Below, in pieces: positions 25,605 through 34,495 of a DNA stretch of 64,000 nucleotides (the first letter of the stretch is position 1; each line of letters starts with the position of its first letter). The notes under the pieces are model-generated. The model was given only the letters and a program-made list of their open reading frames with translations, did no database searches and was not told the DNA's origin. The DNA lies in NCBI GenBank assembly GCA_913061315.1, contig CAJXUC010000005.1, positions 42,485 to 106,484 of the forward strand, in the 5' to 3' direction. This stretch comes from an uncultured Gammaproteobacteria bacterium (GTDB lineage: Bacteria; Pseudomonadota; Gammaproteobacteria; GCA-001735895). The position numbers and the translations under genes were made by a program.

Positions 25605-26366
25605 ATGATAAAAAAACCAATAGAAAATCTTTCTGTTACCGACGCAGTAACTGAAAAACTTGAATCAATGATTGTGGAAGGTACCTTTAAGCCAGGCGAC
25701 ACTTTACCGCCCGAGCGTCAGCTTGCTCGTGATTTTGCGGTATCAAGAGCATCGCTTAGGCAAGCACTTTCGGTACTCGAATATCGTGGGCTAATTCTAT
25801 CAAAACAGGGTGGTGGCAACTACGTATGTGACGTTGTTAAAAAGAGTTTTTCTGATCCACTACTTGATTTAATTAAACGTCATCACGAATTGAAGTTCCA
25901 AGTAATTGAACTTCGTCAAACATTAGAGTGTTCTGCTGCTTTTTATGCTGCCAAACGCGCTACGAATGAAGATCGCGTGATTATCCGTCAACGCCTAAAT
26001 GATTTAAAAGCTACTGTGCCGATGAAAAATCCAGTTGAAGAAGCGAGGGCGGACCTAGAATTACATTTAGCCATTGCTGATGCTGCCCACAATGTGCCGT
26101 TATCTTTAATGCTAAGGAATATTTATTCACTGCTACTCAGTGAGATTGAAGAGAATCTAAGCCTAGTTCATCAAGTGAACATTAACTCAGAAAAACTACA
26201 TGGGCAGCATCATGAAATGGTCGAACTTGTAATGGAGGGAGATAGTGAAGGCGCTCGTCGTGTGGTTCGTGAACATCTGGAATTAATTAGAGATACCTTT
26301 ATTAAAAATGCGTTAGTTAGCGAACCAAGTAATGACGAAACACGAGCCATATTAAACCAGCTTTAG
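25605..26366 (+). CDS. FCD-domain GntR regulator, GlcC/PdhR-like
   Basis: A 253-residue GntR-family regulator of the FadR subfamily. The winged helix (about 8-75) includes KPGDTLPPERQLARDFAVSR and LRQALSVLEYRGLILSKQGGG (part); the FCD effector domain (about 90-235) has ELRQTLECSAAFYAAKRA and ends with metal-binding His residues in HLAIADAAHN, HGQHHEMV and REHLEL. It is divergent from glcDEF, and two operator regions of its expected type occur nearby. Glycolate, glyoxylate or another 2-hydroxy/2-oxo acid is the likely effector. LldR-like lactate regulation is an alternative. Confidence 0.9.
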   Translation: MIKKPIENLSVTDAVTEKLESMIVEGTFKPGDTLPPERQLARDFAVSRASLRQALSVLEYRGLILSKQGGGNYVCDVVKKSFSDPLLDLIKRHHELKFQVIELRQTLECSAAFYAAKRATNEDRVIIRQRLNDLKATVPMKNPVEEARADLELHLAIADAAHNVPLSLMLRNIYSLLLSEIEENLSLVHQVNINSEKLHGQHHEMVELVMEGDSEGARRVVREHLELIRDTFIKNALVSEPSNDETRAILNQL

Positions 26367-26374
26367 GGATAATA

Positions 26375-26647
26375 TTATTTAGAGACGCCGGCTTTTAACT
26401 GTTCGAAGTTTTGACTCATTTCCTGCATTAGCTGTTTACGTTTTTCTTCAGGTGCAAGGGTGAAAACAACAATCCATGTAACCAAAATAAATACTGCTAA
26501 ACCTTGAAAAAAAGTCGCTACTTTTTCTTTACCGATAAAGTTATCCAGACGCGTACGATTTGACTTGTAATGGCGCATGAAAAAATCCAGCACCGCAAAA
26601 AATGGCCCATAAAGAAAATCAAAAATCTTTTTAACAGCTGGTTTCAA
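26375..26647 (-). CDS. 90-aa single-helix membrane protein
   Basis: A small protein with a basic N-terminal part (RHYKSNRTRLDNFIGKEK), one membrane helix at about 47-65 (FFQGLAVFILVTWIVVFTLA) and a charged, probably coiled-coil tail (PEEKRKQLMQEMSQNFEQL). Family not recognised. It converges on the GntR gene with 8 bases between the stops. Function unknown; base use is like its neighbours. Confidence 0.6.
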   Translation of the reverse strand: MKPAVKKIFDFLYGPFFAVLDFFMRHYKSNRTRLDNFIGKEKVATFFQGLAVFILVTWIVVFTLAPEEKRKQLMQEMSQNFEQLKAGVSK

Positions 26648-26806
26648 AACTCGTTCCTATCTTAGTATTTGCCGGTAACTGAATGCTAATGACCGCCATA
26701 AGGCAACTCTAACACCACGAGTGGAGTTCACCACCAAATTGAACCATAACACCCAAAACTATTATGCTGTTACTATATTTTAAAACCATAACTCAGAGTA
26801 TCTCAT

Positions 26807-27775
26807 ATGGACAATAAGCCCGTTGTGCTGGTAACACGAAAATTACCCGATGCGGTAGAGATCAAACTTGCGGAACATTTTGACGTTATTCTCAACCCGG
26901 AAGACAAGCTATATAGCAGCGACGAGCTTTTGCAACTAGCCACTCGTGCGGACGCTATCTTACCCTGCCACACTGAGAAATTCACAGCCGAAACAATTGC
27001 TCTATTACCAACCAGAATAAAAGCAATAGCCAATTTTTCTGTTGGTGTTGATCATGTAGATCTAGAAGCCGCCAAACAGAAACAAGTCATCGTTACCAAC
27101 ACGCCTGACGTACTGTCCGATGCTACCGCTGAAATAGCCATGCTACTTATGTTAGGTGCCGCTCGTCGAGCCAGCGAGGGTGAGCGCATCATGCGCACCC
27201 AACAGTGGAAAGACTGGAGCCCTGCTTTCATGGTTGGGCAGCAAATCACGGGTAAACGCCTTGGCATTCTCGGTATGGGCCGAGTTGGACAAGTTCTAGC
27301 TCAGCGTGCGCGTGGATTTAATATGTGTATTCATTATCATAACCGGCATCCAATTGAAGACAAACTTGCAGCAGGCGCAGTCTACCACGACAGTGTTGAG
27401 GCATTGCTGGCAGAAGTTGACGTATTATCGATCCATTGCCCAGCATCCCTTCAAACCAAGGGTCTGATAAATAGTCAACGTCTCGCTATCCTTCACAGTA
27501 ATGCGATTGTCGTCAATACCTCGAGAGGTGGCGTGGTTGACGATGACGCATTAGTGAACGCTCTGAAATCTGGCAGTATTGCAGCTGCAGGTCTTGATGT
27601 TTATAATGGTGAACCTGATGATATCAACCCTGAATACTCCCATCTAGATAACGTTTTTTTGTTACCTCACATCGGCAGTGCCACCCATGAAACTCGCAAC
27701 GCAATGGGCTATCGAGCAATTGATAACCTAATTGCTATTTTTAATGGAGAGGTGCCCAAGGACCGAGTAGTTTAG
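26807..27775 (+). CDS. D-2-hydroxyacid dehydrogenase, probable glyoxylate reductase
   Basis: A 322-residue NAD(P)-dependent dehydrogenase of the 2-hydroxyacid family. The nucleotide motif is GILGMGRVGQVLAQRARGF; catalytic Arg lies in NTSRGGVVDDDAL and catalytic His in LLPHIGSATHE. FSVGVDHVDLEAAK is typical of glyoxylate/hydroxypyruvate reductases (GyaR). Its position between glcDEF with its regulator and the TRAP genes fits interconversion of glycolate and glyoxylate. Activity on other 2-oxo acids cannot be excluded. Confidence 0.88.
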   Translation: MDNKPVVLVTRKLPDAVEIKLAEHFDVILNPEDKLYSSDELLQLATRADAILPCHTEKFTAETIALLPTRIKAIANFSVGVDHVDLEAAKQKQVIVTNTPDVLSDATAEIAMLLMLGAARRASEGERIMRTQQWKDWSPAFMVGQQITGKRLGILGMGRVGQVLAQRARGFNMCIHYHNRHPIEDKLAAGAVYHDSVEALLAEVDVLSIHCPASLQTKGLINSQRLAILHSNAIVVNTSRGGVVDDDALVNALKSGSIAAAGLDVYNGEPDDINPEYSHLDNVFLLPHIGSATHETRNAMGYRAIDNLIAIFNGEVPKDRVV

Positions 27776-27782
27776 TTGCTAA

Positions 27783-27816
27783 ATATTGGTACTACCAATA
27801 TTGGTAGTACCAATAT
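27783..27816. promoter_or_regulatory. double PdhR/GlcC-like operator, 34-bp perfect palindrome
   Basis: ATTGGTACTACCAAT (27785-27799) is followed without a gap by its reverse complement ATTGGTAGTACCAAT (27800-27814); two more bases pair on each side. Each half is itself an ATTGGTnnnACCAAT site. It lies 106 bases before the TRAP binding-protein start. A further short repeat, ACTGAT...ATCAGT, follows at 27819-27836. Binding by the FCD-GntR protein is inferred. Confidence 0.75.
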
Positions 27817-27922
27817 ATACTGATAGTGCGATCAGTGCTAAATACTAATAAGAATGCCCTGACAGGAGACACTTTACGGAATTTATTTATTATAAATTTC
27901 CAACCCCAGGAGGATTACAAGC

Positions 27923-29038
27923 ATGACAGATACAAAACAATCAAGACGTAAATTTCTAACCAAAGGCGCGGCAACCATCGCTGGTGGCGCGGCTCTTGTC
28001 GCTGCACCCACAATGGCAGTAGCTGCAAAACCTGTTGTACTTAAAGTACAGGCAGCTTGGGGCGGCGGTATCTTTTTAGAGTTTGCACAAGACTATGTCA
28101 ATCGGGTTAATGAAATGTCTGGTGGCTCACTGAAGATTGACCTGCTTGGCGTTGGCGCAGTAGTAAAAACTGCGGAAATGCAAACCGCTGTTCATAAAGG
28201 TGTTATTGATGGCGCTCACTTAGTGACTGCTTACTGGTATTCAAAAAGCCCCGTTGCATCATTGTTTGGAACTGGGCCTTGCTTTGGTTGGTCTGCAAAT
28301 GAACTGATGGGCTGGATTCAATACGGTGGAGGTAAAGCTCTGTATGAAGAATTAATGAGCGACCTTAGGCTTGACCTCGTTGGTTTTTTCACTGGCCCAA
28401 TGCCTGCTCAACCACTAGGTTGGTTCAAAGAGCACATTACTAGTAGCGATCAAATGAAAGGCCTTAAGTATCGTACTGTTGGCCTCGCTGCTGACGTTTT
28501 GCAAGAAATGGGCATGTCAGTTGTGCAACTACCCGGAGGTGAAATTCAGCCCGCTATGAAGAGCGGTCTAATTGATGCTGCCGAATTCAATAATCCGTCA
28601 TCGGATAAAGATTTTGGCATGCAGGATGTTTCTAAACATTACCACCTTGCTAGTTTCCATCAGTCGCAGGAATGTTTCGAAATTATTTTCAACAAGCGTC
28701 TTTATGAAGGTCTTGCAAAAGAGCATCAAGCTATTCTTAAATATGCCTCTGAAGCGGCTTCAGCAGACATGGCTTGGAAAGCTATGGAGCGTTACTCTCA
28801 AGATTTGGTCACGCTGAAAGAAAAGCATGGCGTCAATGTTTACCGTACCCCTGACAGCGTTATGAATGACCAGCTGAAAGCTTGGGATATCGTAGTTAAA
28901 CGCTTCAACGAATCTGATCCCTTTTTCAAGAAGGTTATTGATTCGCAAATGGCATGGGCAAAGCGTCACGGTGCTTATGCATTGAACAACAACCCCAATT
29001 ATAAGGGTGCATTTGAGCATTACTTCGGTAAGTTATAG
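27923..29038 (+). CDS. TRAP transporter substrate-binding protein (DctP family, Tat signal)
   Basis: Periplasmic receptor of a TRAP importer, 371 residues. It has a twin-arginine signal (SRRKFLTKGAATIAGGAAL, cleavage near AVAA), as in many 2-oxo-acid TRAP receptors. DctP-family landmarks are KYRTVGLAADVLQEMGMSVV, PGGEIQPAMKSGLIDAAEF and the first-lobe segment FGTGPCFGWSANELMGW. AGGAGG lies 8 bases before ATG. With DctQ and DctM genes downstream and the operator upstream, uptake of glycolate, lactate or a related oxo/hydroxy acid is plausible; the ligand is not proven by sequence. Confidence 0.9.
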   Translation: MTDTKQSRRKFLTKGAATIAGGAALVAAPTMAVAAKPVVLKVQAAWGGGIFLEFAQDYVNRVNEMSGGSLKIDLLGVGAVVKTAEMQTAVHKGVIDGAHLVTAYWYSKSPVASLFGTGPCFGWSANELMGWIQYGGGKALYEELMSDLRLDLVGFFTGPMPAQPLGWFKEHITSSDQMKGLKYRTVGLAADVLQEMGMSVVQLPGGEIQPAMKSGLIDAAEFNNPSSDKDFGMQDVSKHYHLASFHQSQECFEIIFNKRLYEGLAKEHQAILKYASEAASADMAWKAMERYSQDLVTLKEKHGVNVYRTPDSVMNDQLKAWDIVVKRFNESDPFFKKVIDSQMAWAKRHGAYALNNNPNYKGAFEHYFGKL

Positions 29039-29136
29039 TTAAAATTTAGTCACACTTAAGTTATGGGGTGGTATGTATATTATTACCACCCCTATACTCC
29101 TTCCCATATCGAAATATTTCTATTAGGTGCCGAGCC

Positions 29137-29730
29137 ATGATGACTCGTATTCTCTACTTTATAGATAGCCTTAGCGCCTGGTTTGGCAAAGCCTTTGCCT
29201 GGTGTATTGTTGTCTTAACTTTCTCCACCTGTTATGAAGTTTTCGTACGCTACGTACTCAATTCACCGACTGTCTGGGCGTTTGATATGAGTGTACAAAT
29301 GTATGGCTCACTGTTTATGATGTGTGGCGCTTACGCCTTGTCACAGGGTGCTCATGTTCGTGGCGACGTGCTCTATCGTTTAATGAACATTAAAACTCAG
29401 GCCAGAATCGATCTTGTTCTCTACATCCTTTTTCTAATGCCCGGTGCTATTGCGCTAGTCTATTACGGCTATGGTTTTGCCTCTGACTCTTGGTTTTATA
29501 AAGAAGTTAGCTGGAGCAGTCCAGCACGAATTCAAATTTACTTTTTCAAAACACTTATTCCCATTGCTGGATTTTTAGTATTGCTTCAAGGTGTTGCTGA
29601 ATGCGTCCGTTGTGTGGTTTGTATCCAAACAGGTGCCTGGCCTGCAAGATTACATGACGTCCAGGAAACTGGAGACATGCTAATGAAAGAACAACAAGAT
29701 AAACAGCAGTTGGAGAAAGAGAATGTCTGA
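29137..29730 (+). CDS. TRAP transporter small permease (DctQ family)
   Basis: A 197-residue membrane protein with four helices, the small permease of the TRAP system. Typical DctQ features are the first helix followed by YEVFVRYVLNSPTVWAFDMS and the later VRGDVLYRLMN. I chose ATG 29137; the frame from 29068 runs through the gap with no ribosome site. Its end overlaps the DctM start by 8 bases, showing coupling. Confidence 0.88.
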   Translation: MMTRILYFIDSLSAWFGKAFAWCIVVLTFSTCYEVFVRYVLNSPTVWAFDMSVQMYGSLFMMCGAYALSQGAHVRGDVLYRLMNIKTQARIDLVLYILFLMPGAIALVYYGYGFASDSWFYKEVSWSSPARIQIYFFKTLIPIAGFLVLLQGVAECVRCVVCIQTGAWPARLHDVQETGDMLMKEQQDKQQLEKENV

Positions 29731-31069
29731 TCCAGTTATCGCAGTCGTTATGCTGTGTTTATTTATTGTAATAGTAATGCTTGGTTTTCCTATCGCATTT
29801 ACGTTAATCGCAATGGGTATTGGCTTTGGTTATTATGCTTATTACGATGTTGATCGTATGCAACACCTATTTGATAACCGAATTTTTGACTTATTTGTTC
29901 AAAATACTTTTTCGGTGATGTCCAATGACGTTTTGGTGGCTGTACCGCTGTTTCTGTTTATGGGCTACGTGGTTGAAAGAGCCAATATAGTCAATCGATT
30001 ATTTTTCAGTATTCAAATGGCAGCTCGTCACCTGCCTGGATCTATGGCAGTTGCAGCACTATTTACCTGTGCCATATTCGCCACTGCCTCCGGTATTGTT
30101 GGAGCGGTCGTTACCCTAATGGGTATGCTTGCATTTCCCGCTATGTTGAAAGCAAATTACGATGAAAGTTTTGCAGCTGGGGTTATTTGTGCTGGCGGTT
30201 GTCTTGGTATCCTTATACCACCTTCCATTATGCTCATCGTTTATTCAGCCATCGCAGAAATATCCCCTTTACGGCTCTACGCTGCGGCCTTATTCCCTGG
30301 CATGATGTTAGCGGGTCTATATATGATTTATGTTGTTGGACGTGCGGCTTTAAATCCAAGCCTTGCGCCAAAACCGATGGAGGAGGACATACCACCATTC
30401 GGCACCATCGTTTGGGAACTTATAACGTCTTTTATTCCATTAGCCGTACTCATTATGAGCGTACTAGGTGCCATCTTAATGGGATTAGCAACACCAGCAG
30501 AAGCCGCAGGCGTTGGGGCTGCTGGTGGTTTAATACTCGCCTTACTTTATCGCTCCCTGAGTTGGGAACGATTAAAGCAAGCGGTCTACCTTACCGCGAA
30601 AACATCAGCTATGGTCTGTTGGTTATTTGTGGGATCGTGGACGTTCGCCTCCGTATTTTCATATCTTGGAGGGCATGAGCTAATAAATGACTGGGTACTG
30701 TCTATGGATCTTGGTACGGTCGGTTTTCTAATACTCGCTCAAGCCATAATTTTCATCCTCGGTTGGCCATTAGAATGGACAGAAATTATCATTATCTTTG
30801 TTCCCATATTCTTACCTATGCTGGAAACCTTTAATGTTGATCCATTGTTTTTTGGTATCCTGGTTGCTTTGAACCTGCAAACATCGTTTTTAACCCCACC
30901 CATGGCCATGGCAGCTTATTATCTGAAAGGTGTAGCGCCACCTCATATTCAGTTAATGACGATATTCAAAGGCATTATGCCTTATCTAGCTATCATTATT
31001 TTCTCAATGGTATTACTTTATAACTTTCCAGGAATTGCACTATGGCTTCCAGTTTATTTGTTTGGGTAA
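29723..31069 (+). CDS. TRAP transporter large permease (DctM family)
   Basis: A 448-residue polytopic membrane protein with about 12 helices that couples Na+ flow to solute import. Family landmarks are GFPIAFTLIAMGIGFGYY, VPLFLFMGYVVERA, the segment GCLGILIPPSIMLIVY and the C-terminal helix pair with LNLQTSFLTPPMAMAAYYLKG (part). It overlaps dctQ and is followed after 35 bases by an amidase gene, so the operon may continue. Confidence 0.92.
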   Translation: MSDPVIAVVMLCLFIVIVMLGFPIAFTLIAMGIGFGYYAYYDVDRMQHLFDNRIFDLFVQNTFSVMSNDVLVAVPLFLFMGYVVERANIVNRLFFSIQMAARHLPGSMAVAALFTCAIFATASGIVGAVVTLMGMLAFPAMLKANYDESFAAGVICAGGCLGILIPPSIMLIVYSAIAEISPLRLYAAALFPGMMLAGLYMIYVVGRAALNPSLAPKPMEEDIPPFGTIVWELITSFIPLAVLIMSVLGAILMGLATPAEAAGVGAAGGLILALLYRSLSWERLKQAVYLTAKTSAMVCWLFVGSWTFASVFSYLGGHELINDWVLSMDLGTVGFLILAQAIIFILGWPLEWTEIIIIFVPIFLPMLETFNVDPLFFGILVALNLQTSFLTPPMAMAAYYLKGVAPPHIQLMTIFKGIMPYLAIIIFSMVLLYNFPGIALWLPVYLFG

Positions 31070-31104
31070 GCCATCTTTCACAGTCACAAATGAAGTAATA
31101 AATA

Positions 31105-32463
31105 ATGAGTACATTTGATACATCAACCGCTAATTTATTAAGTGCCTGCGAAGCTCGAAAAGCCATAGATGAAGGACATTTAAGTTCGCAGGAACTAGTA
31201 AAAGCTTGCTTTGACCGCATTGATTCACTCGAAGAATCAATTGGTGCCTGGTCGCACCTGGATAAAGAATTGGCTATGCAACAAGCCCGTGAGGCTGATG
31301 AATTCCGTAGTCGCGGTTTACGTGTGGGTGCACTGCATGGTTTACCTATTGGTATCAAAGATATTATCGATACTTGTGATTATCCAACCGAACTCGGCAC
31401 CGTTATCCACGAAGGGCGCAAACCCTCAAGTAATGCTACTCTGGTGTCTCTATTGAAAGAGGCTGGCGCTATTATCCTTGGTAAAACGGTTACCACAGAG
31501 TTGGCTTTGCTTTCACCAGGAAAAACCTCCAATCCACATAATAATGAGCACACCCCAGGCGGCTCTTCTAGCGGTTCAGCGGCAGCAGTAGCCTCAGCAA
31601 TGGTACCTTTAGCTGTAGGCACTCAAACAAACGGCTCAGTCATTCGCCCTGCATCTTTTTGTGGAATATATGGCTTTAAGCCCAGCTTTGGCCGTATATC
31701 ACGTCAAGGCGTACTGAAACAATCACCACCATTGGACACGGTTGGTGTCTTTGCTCGTTGCCTCGAAGATCTTGCCTTGATCGCTGACGTTGTCATGCGA
31801 TACGACCAACAAGATGAAGCGATGAGTCCCATAGCTCCACCCTGTATTGGGTCGGTCATGGCAGAACCTGTGCCGGTAGACCCAGTTTTTGCTTTTATTC
31901 GTACACCGGCCTGGGATAAGACTGAACAAGTCACCAAAGATGGTTTTCGCGAACTCATAGAAGCCCTTAATGAGAGCAAAGCCAAAACTATCGACATATT
32001 CGACTTGCCCGCTCAATTTGACAACATATTTGAAGACCATCGAGTAGTAATGGAAGCCGACATCGCTCGAAACTTTGGTAAAGAATATACCTGTGGAAAG
32101 GCAGAATTAAGTGCGGAGCTTCGTAGCATGATTGAACGGGGTCAGAAAATTACAGATGAAGATTACAATGCCTCTGTAGCAACAATAGCCGACTACGCTA
32201 GTAGTCTAGACGAAATATTTGAATTATATGATGCCGTCCTAACACCAGCCACGCCTGGACCAGCGCCGCTAGGATTACATACCACCGGAGATCCGGTAAT
32301 GAATACCATATGGACATTCTGCGGCACACCGACATTAAATCTACCATTATTGCAAAGTGAAGAAGGCCTTCCATTAGGTGTTCAGCTGGTTGGAGAAAAA
32401 GATGACGATGCGCGGCTATTTAGAACCGCTCGCTGGTTACTGGATAGTTTAAACGACCTTTGA
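31105..32463 (+). CDS. amidase signature family hydrolase
   Basis: A 452-residue amidase-signature enzyme with a Ser-cisSer-Lys triad: Lys in GLPIGIKDIIDT, the two Ser residues in TPGGSSSGSAAAVASAM with TQTNGSVIRPASFCG. It cleaves a carbon-nitrogen bond in an amide, carbamate or urea-like compound. The start is ATG 31105, 35 bases after dctM. Being in line with the TRAP genes, it may act on the imported compound. It is unlikely to be GatA, since gatB and gatC are absent. Substrate unknown. Confidence 0.87.
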   Translation: MSTFDTSTANLLSACEARKAIDEGHLSSQELVKACFDRIDSLEESIGAWSHLDKELAMQQAREADEFRSRGLRVGALHGLPIGIKDIIDTCDYPTELGTVIHEGRKPSSNATLVSLLKEAGAIILGKTVTTELALLSPGKTSNPHNNEHTPGGSSSGSAAAVASAMVPLAVGTQTNGSVIRPASFCGIYGFKPSFGRISRQGVLKQSPPLDTVGVFARCLEDLALIADVVMRYDQQDEAMSPIAPPCIGSVMAEPVPVDPVFAFIRTPAWDKTEQVTKDGFRELIEALNESKAKTIDIFDLPAQFDNIFEDHRVVMEADIARNFGKEYTCGKAELSAELRSMIERGQKITDEDYNASVATIADYASSLDEIFELYDAVLTPATPGPAPLGLHTTGDPVMNTIWTFCGTPTLNLPLLQSEEGLPLGVQLVGEKDDDARLFRTARWLLDSLNDL

Positions 32464-32499
32464 CTTTAGCTAAACAACCTTAGATTAAGAGAAATAATC

Positions 32500-32685
32500 A
32501 TGGATAATTTAATAAGCAGCATTATCGCAGTTACTGTATTCCTTGCTTTTGTTATTGGACTGGCAATTTCAATCAAATCAATTCCTTTTGCTATTATTGT
32601 ATTATTGGTATCTATAATGGTACTGATCGAGTTTTTTCAGTCCGCAAAAGAAGGTTTAAAAAATGATGTCAATAGAAAAGCTTGA
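32500..32685 (+). CDS. 61-aa membrane protein
   Basis: A short hydrophobic protein with two closely spaced helices (about 7-24 and 29-46) and a charged C-terminus (SAKEGLKNDVNRKA). No family recognised. It begins 36 bases after the amidase gene on the same strand and may end the TRAP-amidase operon. ATTAAGAGAAATAATC before ATG offers a weak ribosome site. Confidence 0.55.
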   Translation: MDNLISSIIAVTVFLAFVIGLAISIKSIPFAIIVLLVSIMVLIEFFQSAKEGLKNDVNRKA

Positions 32686-32852
32686 GTTAGTAATTATATC
32701 TCTGATTACGATTCGTTAATCTCCCCAATAAAAGCATTAACACATTCCAAAATTAAGCCTTCTAGTTGGGTGGCGTTTATATATGAAGGCAATCTAACCA
32801 GTACTAGCAAACAGTCAAAATATGAGGAGATGTTAACTCTGGACCCAAAATT

Positions 32853-32880
32853 CTATTGGAGTCAAAATAGACTCCAATAG
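32853..32880. repeat. perfect 11-bp inverted repeat between converging genes
   Basis: CTATTGGAGTC, a 6-base loop (AAAATA) and GACTCCAATAG form a perfect hairpin. It lies 15 bases from the stop of the minus-strand GMC gene and 167 bases past the plus-strand small gene. No T-run follows on either strand, so it is either a factor-independent terminator without T-tract, a message stabiliser or a protein site. Confidence 0.6.
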
Positions 32881-32895
32881 ATCGCTCATTTTGAT

Positions 32896-34464
32896 TTAGA
32901 TATTTTTTGCTACCATTTGCTCTGCAATATAATCAGCCTGTCGAATAGCGAGAGAAACAATAGTTAAAGTTGGATTTTCAGATGCTCCAGTAGTGAATTG
33001 ACTACCGTCAGATATGAATAAATTTTTAATATCATGTGTTTGTCCGTTTTTATTACAAACACCATCAGAAGATTTTTCGCTCATTCGGCAAGTGCCCAAA
33101 TTATGTGTAGATGGATAGGCCGGCACTGGATAAACATGGTTTGCACCTGCGGCCTCATATACTGCTCTGCCTTGCTGATAAGCATGTTCTCGCATAGCTA
33201 TATCATTCGGATGGTCATCAAAATGAACATTTGGCACAGGCATGCCATACTGATCTTTTTCTGTTGCGTGAACGGTAATACGATTACTTTCCTGAGGCAT
33301 ATCTTCACCCACTAGCCACATGCCAGCCATGTTTCTATAGTTATCCATTGCACGACAAAAATCACGTCCCCATCCACCCGGATCAAGAAAAGCAGCCATG
33401 AATGGCAGCCCAAGTGAAAGGGTTTCCATTTCATAGCCACCAACAAACCCGCGTGATGGATCATGCTTTGATTCGTCAGTAATAATGCCAGCCATAGTTG
33501 TGCCACGCCACATATGAACAGGCTCGTCGAAGGTGGCATAGACTGATCCCGTCATATGACGCATATAGTTTCGTCCAACTTGACCTGAACTATTAGCCAA
33601 TCCATCGGGATACTGGCTAGATTCAGAGTTCAGTAACAAGCGAGGTGTTTCTATTGAGTTACCTGCCACACAAACCACGCGAGCTTTTTGACGGTGTTCT
33701 ACTCCTGTGTCATCAACATAAACTACGGCATTCGCCTTACCAATTTTATTATGTTCAATTTTCAGAACTTGAGATCCGGGCCGCAGGTCTAGGACTCCGG
33801 TCTTCTCAGCTTTAGGAATTTCGCTATTCATGGTTGACCATTTTGCATCCATCTTACATCCCTGAAAACAAAAACCTAGCTGTCGACAGCTAGTACGCCC
33901 GTCACGAATCCTACTATTAATGGCCATACGACCAGTATGGCAATTTTTGTACCCAAGCTTTTTTGCGCCTGCATGCATGACCTTGAAATTATTATTACCG
34001 GGTAATCCAGGAATTCCATTTGTACGTGTGACACCTAACTTATCTTCTGCCTTATCGTAATAGGGCTCAAGCTCTTTTAAGGTTAGTGGCCAATCAAGTA
34101 GATTAGCTCCGTCAAGGTCACCATAATGCGAGCGTGCTCTAAACTCATGATCCTGAATACGCAGACTGGCACCGGCCCAATGCGTAGTACTGCCACCTAC
34201 AGTTTTACAAATCCATGCGGGAAGCCCAGAAAAATCACGGGCCACACGCCAGCTGCCAGATGTTGTACGCTTATCGAGCCAAGATAATTGTCCAAATGAA
34301 CCCCACTCATTGTTTTGAAAACTGGCAGCTGATTCACGTTGCCCTGCTTCCAGTAAGACAACTTTGATTCCCTTTTGGCATAACTCATTCGCAAGTGTGC
34401 CACCACCTGCACCAGAGCCGATAACCACAACAACACTGTCATCATTTAATTCAATTTTTGACAT
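32896..34464 (-). CDS. GMC-family FAD oxidoreductase (gluconate 2-dehydrogenase large-subunit type)
   Basis: A 522-residue flavoprotein of the GMC family. The FAD motif GSGAGGGTLANELCQKG is at the N-terminus; THWAGASLRIQ, STHNLGTCRM (catalytic His region) and GASENPTLTI are later landmarks. Large subunits of periplasmic alcohol, sugar or sugar-acid dehydrogenases have this layout. It has no signal peptide, but its partner gene upstream encodes a Tat signal, so the two are probably exported together. The usual cytochrome c subunit gene is not adjacent. Substrate unknown. Confidence 0.9.
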   Translation of the reverse strand: MSKIELNDDSVVVVIGSGAGGGTLANELCQKGIKVVLLEAGQRESAASFQNNEWGSFGQLSWLDKRTTSGSWRVARDFSGLPAWICKTVGGSTTHWAGASLRIQDHEFRARSHYGDLDGANLLDWPLTLKELEPYYDKAEDKLGVTRTNGIPGLPGNNNFKVMHAGAKKLGYKNCHTGRMAINSRIRDGRTSCRQLGFCFQGCKMDAKWSTMNSEIPKAEKTGVLDLRPGSQVLKIEHNKIGKANAVVYVDDTGVEHRQKARVVCVAGNSIETPRLLLNSESSQYPDGLANSSGQVGRNYMRHMTGSVYATFDEPVHMWRGTTMAGIITDESKHDPSRGFVGGYEMETLSLGLPFMAAFLDPGGWGRDFCRAMDNYRNMAGMWLVGEDMPQESNRITVHATEKDQYGMPVPNVHFDDHPNDIAMREHAYQQGRAVYEAAGANHVYPVPAYPSTHNLGTCRMSEKSSDGVCNKNGQTHDIKNLFISDGSQFTTGASENPTLTIVSLAIRQADYIAEQMVAKNI

Positions 34465-34495
34465 AACTATTCTTCCTCAATTTATTTTTTTAATA

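Noticed and set aside
31105..32463. GatA subunit of the amidotransferase
   Set aside because: gatB and gatC are absent and the gene follows a TRAP importer; a catabolic amidase is more likely.
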